A stretch of 20,452 bases of DNA from an uncultured Bacteroidales bacterium (GTDB taxonomy: Bacteria > Bacteroidota > Bacteroidia > Bacteroidales > ML635J-15): positions 8,380 to 28,831 of the forward strand of contig CAJOEG010000012.1 of the NCBI GenBank assembly GCA_905233405.1, read 5' to 3'. A program made the position numbers and the translations under genes. The notes beneath the pieces are model-generated. The model worked only from the letters and a program-made list of their open reading frames with translations. It searched no databases and was not told the DNA's origin. Below are positions 15,325-20,452 of this stretch, one piece after another; the first letter of the stretch is position 1; each line of letters opens with the position of its first letter.

Positions 15325-16509
15325 CTAAATCATCCCACGAAACGCATTTTTAAGTTTACTAAAAAACGACTCGTTTCGCTTGCTTTGCGGGTTGAAAGAC
15401 TCGGATTCACGCATCTGTTCGAGCAATTTCTTGTCGTCCTTTGACACATCGTTTGGTATGAAAACATTAATTCTTACCAGCAAATCACCGTGTCCGTAAC
15501 CATTGATGTCGGGCAACCCCTTGCCTTTCAGTCGCAAAATCTTACCTGACTGTGTTCCTGGCTCCACCTTTATCTTCACCTTGTTGCCAATGGTAGGAAT
15601 TTCGGCACTGCAACCCAAAATCGCATCGGGTATACCTATATATAAATTATAGATAAGGTCTATTCCATCACGCTTAAGTTCGGGATGCTCCACTTCCTGG
15701 ATTGCAATCAACAAATCGCCGTTTATGCCACCGTGACGGGCTGCGTTTCCCTTGCCATCCATCGAAAGCTGCATACCTTCATAAACGCCAGCAGGAATTT
15801 TCAGTTCAATGGTCTCCTCGCCAGAAACAATACCCTCGCCGTAGCAGGATGTACACTTATCCTTTATTACCTTGCCCGAACCACCACAGGTTGAACAAGT
15901 TGAAGAAGTCTGCATCTGACCAAGCATAGTGTGCATAACGCGCGTCTGCACGCCACGGCCGTTGCAAGTCGGACAAGTAGAACTCGAATTGCCGTCCTTC
16001 TCACCAGTACCATGGCAAGCCGAACAAGACACATATTTCTTGACCTTGATTTTCTTGGTTGTGCCGTTTGCAATCTCCTCGAGTGTAAGCTTTACCGTCA
16101 CACGTAGGTTGGTACCACGATTTACAACTCGTCTGCCACCGCCACTGCGACCACCGTCTCCACCAAAGAAACTGCTGAAGCCACCGCCTCCGCCAAAGTT
16201 AAATCCGCGTCCGAATACGCTATTGAGAACATCGTTGAGATCGAAATCGGCGAATCCGCCACCGAAACCACCGCCAGCGCCGCCATTCATTCCTGCAAAA
16301 CCGAACTGGTCGTAACGAGCCTTCTTGTCAGGGTCGCTAAGCACAGAATAAGCCTCGGCAGCCTCCTTGAACTTCTCCTCGGCATCCTTGTCACCCGGAT
16401 TGCGGTCAGGATGATACTTCAATGCAAGTTTACGATAAGCCTTCTTTATTTCGTCTGGCGTCGCATTCTTGGCGACACCAAGCACTTCGTAATAATCTCT
16501 CTTTTCCAT
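15325..16509 (-). CDS. dnaJ: Chaperone protein DnaJ (Hsp40)
   Basis: The protein is 394 aa. A J-domain covers 1-70 with the HPD motif (KYHPDRNPGDKDAEEKF). A G/F-rich linker spans about 75-120 (GGAGGGFGGGF, FGGGGGFSSFFGGDGG). Four zinc-binding repeats follow (CSACHGTG, CPTCNGRG, CSTCGGSG, CTSCYGEG), then the CTD substrate-binding domains (VPAGVYEGMQL-like, KGKGLPDINGYGHGDLLV). It stimulates DnaK ATPase activity and delivers unfolded clients. It follows grpE by 11 bp on the same strand, with a strong Shine-Dalgarno site in that gap. dnaK is not in the window. Confidence 0.97.
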   Translation of the reverse strand: MEKRDYYEVLGVAKNATPDEIKKAYRKLALKYHPDRNPGDKDAEEKFKEAAEAYSVLSDPDKKARYDQFGFAGMNGGAGGGFGGGFADFDLNDVLNSVFGRGFNFGGGGGFSSFFGGDGGRSGGGRRVVNRGTNLRVTVKLTLEEIANGTTKKIKVKKYVSCSACHGTGEKDGNSSSTCPTCNGRGVQTRVMHTMLGQMQTSSTCSTCGGSGKVIKDKCTSCYGEGIVSGEETIELKIPAGVYEGMQLSMDGKGNAARHGGINGDLLIAIQEVEHPELKRDGIDLIYNLYIGIPDAILGCSAEIPTIGNKVKIKVEPGTQSGKILRLKGKGLPDINGYGHGDLLVRINVFIPNDVSKDDKKLLEQMRESESFNPQSKRNESFFSKLKNAFRGMI

Positions 16510-16516
16510 ACAAAAT

Positions 16517-16522
16517 CCTCCT
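16517..16522 (-). promoter_or_regulatory. Strong Shine-Dalgarno site of dnaJ
   Basis: AGGAGG on the minus strand lies 7 nt before the dnaJ ATG and shares bases with the grpE stop codon (CAGTAGGAGG). No other gene in the window has such a site. Confidence 0.75.
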
Positions 16523-17165
16523 ACTGACCAACGACAACCTTCGAATAGCGAACTACCTTGTCGTTAATCTTGTAGCCTTTCTGAATCACATCAATAACCT
16601 TTCCTTTTTTCGACTCGTCCTCAACGGGGAACTGCGTCACTGCCTCGTGAAAATCGGTGTTGAAATCCTCGCCCAAAGCCTGAATTTCGGTCAATTCCTG
16701 CGACCTTAGATAATCCATAAACTTCTGGTATATAAGTTTTACACCTTCCTTGGTAGCGTCCACATCGGCAGTTTCAAGATGTTCCATAGCACGGTCTATG
16801 TCGTCAATTACAGGTAAAAAGTCGTGCAGCATCGAAGCCTTTACGCTCTCGCGAAGTTCGAGTTTTTCCTTGGCAGTACGTTTCTTGAAATTGCTGAATT
16901 CTGCCACCTGACGCATATACTTGTCCTGAAGTTCCTCGAGCTTGCGGTTCGACTCTGCCAATTCGTCCTTCAATTTTCTGTCAGAAAATCCGAAACGCGA
17001 CTTTTTCTTCTTGCCGTGTTCTGGTTCAGCATCAACTTTCTTTTCTTCGGCAGAAGTTTCCTCAACTTTCGCCTCTGCAGTTTCATCTACTTCAACTTCT
17101 TTATTTTCAACATTTTCTGTTGCTTCTTCCATTTTCTTTTCTTCCTGTATGTTATCGTTTTCCAT
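16521..17165 (-). CDS. grpE: Nucleotide exchange factor GrpE
   Basis: The protein is 214 aa. About the first 60 residues are acidic and low-complexity (EEKKMEEATENVENKEVEVD...). A long coiled coil follows (KLKDELAESNRKLEELQDKYMRQVAEFSNFKKRT), then the GrpE signature FNTDFHEAVTQFPVEDESKKGKVIDVIQKGYKINDKVVRYSKVVV. It releases ADP and substrate from DnaK. It is first gene of the grpE-dnaJ pair. The leader contains several TGNCA-like units (17182, 17207, 17214, 17224), possibly heat-shock related. The promoter is weak by consensus: TTTG, 21 bp, AATTTTTG. Confidence 0.96.
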   Translation of the reverse strand: MENDNIQEEKKMEEATENVENKEVEVDETAEAKVEETSAEEKKVDAEPEHGKKKKSRFGFSDRKLKDELAESNRKLEELQDKYMRQVAEFSNFKKRTAKEKLELRESVKASMLHDFLPVIDDIDRAMEHLETADVDATKEGVKLIYQKFMDYLRSQELTEIQALGEDFNTDFHEAVTQFPVEDESKKGKVIDVIQKGYKINDKVVRYSKVVVGQ

Positions 17166-17230
17166 ATCTTTTTAAATAAAATGACACTGCTTGATTTCAA
17201 AAATTCTGCCACACGACAAAATATGACAAA

Positions 17231-17270
17231 ATTGCAGTAGGGGCGCATTGCAATGCGCCCCTACTGCAAT
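17231..17270. repeat. Perfect 40-bp palindrome, terminator of the amidase gene / REP-like hairpin
   Basis: Each 20-bp arm is the exact reverse complement of the other (ATTGCAGTAGGGGCGCATTG and its complement) with no loop. It abuts the amidase stop codon, and TTTT follows on the minus strand, so it can act as terminator before grpE. The GTAGGGGCGC.../...GCGCCCCTAC arms resemble the dispersed REP-like hairpins of many bacteria. Confidence 0.8.
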
Positions 17271-18368
17271 TTATTTGTTAGCTTCGTAATCCTTTATCAA
17301 CGCCTCGCAAAGCCATTTTGCCAAGGCCTGACGGTTGTTTGCATCAAGGAGACGCTTTCGGTCGCGCTCGTTGTTGATATTCCCTGCTTCCATAAATGCA
17401 GCAGGTGGAATCACGCGCTTTATAACTAACAGATTTCGTTCCTCAACCGTACCAAAATAGCCTCTATTGGGCTGAAACTTAGCATATTTCTGACGGAAAA
17501 CATTGTACATTCGCTCGGCAAGAGCCTTTCCTTTACTGCTACCGTGGCAATAGTAGAAAAATGCATCAACACGCTGGTTGCTAGCGCGCGAATCGAGATG
17601 AATCTCCACAACACGTTGATACTTAACAGTCTTATTTTCGTAATACAGTTTATTCACAGCATCAGCACGCTCAATTAGACGCTGATTCTTGTCACGACTG
17701 ATTCCAAAACCTGGATAATAGTACTCATCGTAGTCGATTTTCAGGATTTTGCCACTGCGAATGCCATCGTCGGGGTCGTCGATAATCATATACACTTTGC
17801 CAGACTGCTCCTCTATGCATCGTGCTAACCTAAGCGTAATGTCGTATGCATACTCATCCTCCGAAATCATCACACCATCGACGTACGAAGTAGCACCAGG
17901 GTCAGGTCCGCCATGACCTGCAATGAGATAGAATATTGCACCTTTGAGTGCCGTTCCCTTTATAGTGTCGGCAATACGAAGTTCCATCCTTGCCTGTGGC
18001 ATTGGATGCGTAGCGGTATCTGGAACGCATATTGACGGAGTAGAATCGGAAACTGCAATCGAATCCGGCTTTACGCACAACGCGGGAACGGTATCAATGA
18101 CGACAATATGTTCAGGCTTTATGGTATCGTGCTTTTCGGGCAAAAGATAGGTTTCACCAAGAATTAATTGGTCTTCTAGTTGGATTTTGTCCTTGTTGAT
18201 TTCCAAAAACTTATGGTAGTAATCTTTTGCTTCGTAGCCGTTTTCACGGAGAATCTTATAGATTCCGTCTCCTTGCTTGGCAACAACCGTGCGTACCGAA
18301 TCGCTTTGCGCCGACACCAGCGAAGCAAAACAAATGCACGAAAGCAAAAATATAAGTCGCATTTTCAT
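17271..18368 (-). CDS. N-acetylmuramoyl-L-alanine amidase (amidase_3) with N-terminal LysM-like domain
   Basis: The protein is 365 aa from ATG 18368 (or 363 aa from 18362). The signal peptide is MRLIFLLSCICFASLVSAQ. A LysM-like module follows (VVAKQGDGIYKILRENGY...LEDQLILGETYLLP, about 28-77), then a Pro/Thr/Ser-rich linker. From about 143 comes an amidase_3 catalytic domain: LIAGHGGPDPGAT with zinc His152, a Glu near 170-172 (ISEDEYAYD), EIHLDSRASNQ with His257 and MEAGNINNERDRKRL with catalytic Glu327. The domain is atypical in the second metal region but keeps the expected ligands. It probably cleaves the bond between MurNAc and stem peptide in the periplasm, for cell separation or remodelling. 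The upstream in-frame ATG at 18395 lies inside the promoter, so it is not used. The gene is monocistronic and stops against a 40-bp palindrome. Confidence 0.88.
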   Translation of the reverse strand: MKMRLIFLLSCICFASLVSAQSDSVRTVVAKQGDGIYKILRENGYEAKDYYHKFLEINKDKIQLEDQLILGETYLLPEKHDTIKPEHIVVIDTVPALCVKPDSIAVSDSTPSICVPDTATHPMPQARMELRIADTIKGTALKGAIFYLIAGHGGPDPGATSYVDGVMISEDEYAYDITLRLARCIEEQSGKVYMIIDDPDDGIRSGKILKIDYDEYYYPGFGISRDKNQRLIERADAVNKLYYENKTVKYQRVVEIHLDSRASNQRVDAFFYYCHGSSKGKALAERMYNVFRQKYAKFQPNRGYFGTVEERNLLVIKRVIPPAAFMEAGNINNERDRKRLLDANNRQALAKWLCEALIKDYEANK

Positions 18369-18374
18369 CGGGTG

Positions 18375-18406
18375 CAAAATTACAGACAAAGCCATGCCCT
18401 ACCAAC
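18375..18406 (-). promoter_or_regulatory. Promoter of the amidase gene
   Basis: On the minus strand GTTG (one mismatch to TTTG; 18406-18403), a 20-bp spacer and TAATTTTG (18382-18375). The predicted start of transcription is near 18369, giving a leader of 0 to 7 nt. Confidence 0.55.
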
Positions 18407-18603
18407 AAATAGCGCACAAAGATTTTAACGCGGCGCTGTTGAACAAAGATTGAAAAAACAACCTAATTTTTACCTCTGTTTTTCTGCTACAAAAAGAATG
18501 GTTTGGAGTTTTTCTCCCAAAACACAACTTAACAAAATGTTAAAACCAAGGCATTTTTGTTAAAATTTTGAGTTATAATATTTATTACCAATAATTTACA
18601 TTT
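18407..18603. other. Divergent intergenic stretch with a small palindrome
   Basis: It contains no gene. TTAACAAAATGTTAA (18529-18543) is a perfect palindrome, and TGTTAAAA recurs 20-30 bp later (around 18559). TTGGAG-TTTTT-CTCCCAA near 18513 is a short imperfect hairpin. Nothing else is recognised. Confidence 0.4.
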
Positions 18604-18684
18604 TAGCAAAACTTGTAAATTTCCCTTTGAAAAACCTAGTAAAACTTGTAAATTTGCACCTAAAAAAGATAGTAAAACTTGTAA
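18604..18684 (+). repeat. Left array: three direct repeats, exact 33-bp period
   Basis: Units start at 18604, 18637 and 18670: TAGCAAAACTTGTAAAT, TAGTAAAACTTGTAAAT and TAGTAAAACTTGTAA. The 16-bp inter-unit stretches differ (ending AAAAACC and AAAAAAGA). Units 1 and 2 straddle the promoter and unit 3 lies in the predicted leader RNA of the ATPase gene. The same array is present at 20058-20138 in the same orientation. Confidence 0.9.
18626..18656 (+). promoter_or_regulatory. Promoter of the ATPase gene, embedded in the left repeat array
   Basis: TTTG (18626-18629), a 19-bp spacer and TAAATTTG (18649-18656) match the Bacteroidetes consensus. The -7 box overlaps repeat unit 2. Transcription would start near 18663, about 40 nt before ATG 18702. 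Confidence 0.65.
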
Positions 18685-18701
18685 CTGAAACTTTTGACAC
18701 A

Positions 18702-20060
18702 ATGGAAAGACTGGCAATAAAAGATTTGGAATCGTGGTACGAAAGCAAGCGCAGAAAACCGCTTGTCATTTGGGGCGCAAGACAGATTGGCAAAACATAT
18801 CTCACCAAAGAACTGTTTGCAAAGAAACATTTCCGCGACTTTGTATATATCGACTTGAAAAAGGACAACCAGTCGGCAGACTTCTTTTCAACGACATCAA
18901 ACCCAGAAGAATACCTTAAATATATCGAGACTAGGTTTTCAAAACGGATAAGTCCCGACTTGCCATTGATATTCGACGAAGTTCAACAATGCCATCAGGT
19001 GTTGTCGTCGCTGAAATATTTCTGCCAGGACTACCCCGAACTGCCAATAATCGCCACTGGCTCACTGGTACGCCTTTCTATTCGTCAACAAAGCAAATCA
19101 GACAGCAACGACTTCCTTTTCCCTGTGGGCAAGGTCGATTCGCTCTTTGTGTATCCGATGACTTTCGAAGAGTACCTTATGAACACTAACAAAATACTGC
19201 TTGAAAGAATAAGGTCGGCATACGAAACCATCACCCCGCTGCAACCATACGAGCACGAACTTGCAATGGATTTGCTCCACGAATTTTTAAGCATCGGCGG
19301 ACTTCCCGAAGCACTTGACACTTTCATCGGAGAAAAATCGTATGTGGAAGCCAACAAAGTAATCGGCAGTGTATATTCCAACTATCTTGATTATATTAAC
19401 ACATATAATATTTCAAATGAAACGATTTTGAAAACACGCAACCTATATGGAAACGTATTTAAGCAACTAAATAAAGAAAACAAGAATTTCAAAATTACGA
19501 AAATAGAAAAAGGAAAATCTAACCGCGATTATTCTAATGCTTTCCAATGGCTTGAACTTGCAAAAATCATCTACCGCAGCCGAAGAATGACAGGAAAAGT
19601 AACCATTCCATTGGTCGAAGATGCAGAAGGACTATTCCGCATATACCTTTGCGACGAAGGAATGTTCACCTACCAGAGCAAGACTTCACAGGCAGACTTT
19701 TTTGTCAAAGACAGGCGCAACACACTTTCAGGCATCTTCTACGAGAATTATGTTGCCGATGAATTTACAGCGAAGGAGATTCCTTTGTACTTCTGGACTG
19801 GAAAAAACTCCAACGAATTCGAGTTCATTGTCGAAAATCAAGGCTCGGTACTGCCAATTGATGTCAAGAAAGGCGACAGCAAGTTGAATTCGCTCGAAAG
19901 TTTCAGGAATTTCAATCCTAGGAGCACGGCAATAAAGATTTCGGCTGGCAACTTTGGTTACAATGCGGAACGCGACATACTTACTATTCCGCAATATGCA
20001 GTATTTGCACTCGCCGACAACCTAAAACGCAATGACACTCTACCCAACAAAAGGCATTAG
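18702..20060 (+). CDS. AAA-type ATPase with C-terminal DUF4143
   Basis: The protein is 452 aa from ATG 18702 (MERLAIKDLESWYESKRRKP). Walker A is GARQIGKT (25-32), Walker B is LPLIFDEVQQC (Asp92, Glu93) and sensor-1 is IIATGSLVRL. The middle helical part holds FEEYLMNTNK and LLHEFLSIGGLPEAL. The C-terminal half has the DUF4143 / PD-(D/E)XK-like signature GIFYENYVADEFTAKEI...YFWTGKNSNEFEFIVENQ...LPIDVKKG. Such proteins (COG1373) are abundant in Bacteroidales, often in many copies, and have no settled function; nuclease or mobile-element roles are suggested by the fold only. An in-frame ATG at 18627 would add 25 residues (LVKLVNLHLKKIVKLV) encoded by the repeats and start upstream of the -7 box, so it is rejected. 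The stop TAG is the first three bases of the right repeat array. Confidence 0.88.
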   Translation: MERLAIKDLESWYESKRRKPLVIWGARQIGKTYLTKELFAKKHFRDFVYIDLKKDNQSADFFSTTSNPEEYLKYIETRFSKRISPDLPLIFDEVQQCHQVLSSLKYFCQDYPELPIIATGSLVRLSIRQQSKSDSNDFLFPVGKVDSLFVYPMTFEEYLMNTNKILLERIRSAYETITPLQPYEHELAMDLLHEFLSIGGLPEALDTFIGEKSYVEANKVIGSVYSNYLDYINTYNISNETILKTRNLYGNVFKQLNKENKNFKITKIEKGKSNRDYSNAFQWLELAKIIYRSRRMTGKVTIPLVEDAEGLFRIYLCDEGMFTYQSKTSQADFFVKDRRNTLSGIFYENYVADEFTAKEIPLYFWTGKNSNEFEFIVENQGSVLPIDVKKGDSKLNSLESFRNFNPRSTAIKISAGNFGYNAERDILTIPQYAVFALADNLKRNDTLPNKRH

Positions 20061-20138
20061 CAAAACTTGTAAATCTGCACCGAAAAAAGGTAGTAAAACT
20101 TGTAAATCCAAACCAGAAAAACCTAGTAAAACTTGTAA
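20058..20138 (+). repeat. Right array: three direct repeats, exact 33-bp period
   Basis: Units start at 20058, 20091 and 20124: TAGCAAAACTTGTAAAT, TAGTAAAACTTGTAAAT and TAGTAAAACTTGTAA, the same order and same C/T/T variant as the left array. The spacers read CTGCACCGAAAAAAGG and CCAAACCAGAAAAACC. The -7-like TAAATTTG of the left array is lost here (TAAATCTG). TAG of unit 1 ends the ATPase frame. Confidence 0.9.
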
Positions 20139-20268
20139 CAAACGCTTGCAACATATTAATTATAAATCAAATAGTATTTTTGCAATTTTTAGCACAAAAT
20201 ACGGACAAAAATTTGTCATTTTTTCAATGTGCAAATCATCAAAAATAGGATTGATTCGCTAAACAATG

Positions 20269-20293
20269 TTGTCTGGATTTGCAATCCAGACGA
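20269..20293. repeat. Short hairpin, REP-like
   Basis: GTCTGGATT (20271-20279) and AATCCAGAC (20283-20291) form a perfect 9-bp stem with a TGC loop, extendable by one G-T and one T-A pair. It resembles the palindrome at 17231-17270 in its TTGCAAT centre. A T-tract is lacking, so it is not an obvious terminator. The rest of 20139-20365 is AT-rich and holds nothing else I can name. Confidence 0.6.
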
Positions 20294-20365
20294 TGTGAAT
20301 TTTAAATTTCTGCGACAATTTTCTACCCTCGCAAAAAAGCATTATCTTGCGCAAAAATTCAGCGC

Positions 20366-20452
20366 GTGGAAACTAAGTACAACCTCATCAGCATAATGGG
20401 CGCAACGGCAGGCGGGAAAACTGGCGTTGCCGTACACCTTGCCAAAGCACTC
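20366..20452 (+). CDS. miaA: tRNA dimethylallyltransferase MiaA, N-terminus only
   Basis: The last 29 codons of the window read ...KYNLISIMGATAGGKTGVAVHLAKAL. This is the N-terminal P-loop of MiaA-type tRNA isopentenyltransferases (IxGxTAxGKT). The enzyme transfers dimethylallyl to A37 of tRNAs reading UNN codons. The start is uncertain: GTG 20366 (VETKYNLIS) is the best in-frame candidate, the frame is open back to TAA 20303, and the internal ATG at 20393 would remove the first beta strand. Other P-loop kinases are possible, but the GATAGGKT form favours MiaA. Confidence 0.65.
   Translation, partial: METKYNLISIMGATAGGKTGVAVHLAKAL

Noticed and set aside
18627..18701. 25-residue N-terminal extension of the ATPase (LVKLVN-type repeats)
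   Set aside because: It is translated from the repeat array and would start upstream of the -7 box and transcription start.
18604..20138. CRISPR arrays
   Set aside because: Only three units per array, a core of 15-17 bp, spacers of 16-18 bp that resemble each other, and no cas genes. The arrays overlap a promoter and a stop codon.
20032..20262. Small protein with repeated SKTCKS-like segments
   Set aside because: The peptide is just the translation of the 33-bp DNA repeats (33 is a multiple of three) and overlaps the end of the ATPase gene in another frame.

Overview
The window looks like chromosomal DNA from a member of the Bacteroidota, most likely Bacteroidales. It carries porV, an outer-membrane component of the phylum-specific type IX secretion system. 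It also has a TonB-dependent receptor with an N-terminal carboxypeptidase-regulatory-like domain, an NrtR-type Nudix regulator and a DUF4143-type ATPase. Most promoters fit the Bacteroidetes pattern TTTG (-33) / TAnnTTTG (-7), several with the identical -7 box TATCTTTG, and leaders are A/T-rich without Shine-Dalgarno sites. Sixteen gene ends are visible: 11 TAA, 5 TAG and no TGA.

Layout. 1-1200: a minus-strand NrtR-like regulator with a promoter bracketed by two palindromic operators, followed by a truncated unknown gene. 1354-3025: a small module (higB toxin, higA antitoxin, lipoprotein) flanked by 81-bp direct repeats of the TonB receptor's 3' end, so it probably inserted there. 2945-7464: a TonB-dependent receptor downstream of a PgpH-like 7TM-HD phosphohydrolase. 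The latter is cut by an in-frame TGA immediately before its YHDIGK motif. 7543-7835: a MITE-like repeat. 7922-9520: plus-strand gapdh and glutathione peroxidase, each with its own promoter; a hairpin terminator follows each. 9616-12957: a two-gene minus-strand unit of an outer-membrane beta-barrel protein and a large multi-domain lipoprotein. 13042-13204: a second copy of the MITE-like repeat. 13401-15190: porV-ispF with overlapping TAATG. 15325-17165: grpE-dnaJ. 17271-18368: a LysM/amidase_3 peptidoglycan amidase ending against a perfect 40-bp palindrome. 18604-20138: a DUF4143-type ATPase gene bracketed by two arrays of three direct repeats, each with exact 33-bp period. 20366-end: the start of miaA.

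The core genes (gapdh, ispF, grpE-dnaJ, miaA, porV) are ordinary housekeeping or envelope functions. The accessory signal is in the junctions. The strongest candidate for something undescribed is the ATPase cassette: its left repeat array contains the gene's promoter, and its right array supplies the gene's stop codon. Next are the toxin-antitoxin module flanked by a regenerated gene end, the nonsense codon in pgpH, and the paired operators on the Nudix regulator. All family calls rest on reading motifs by eye; no database search was possible.
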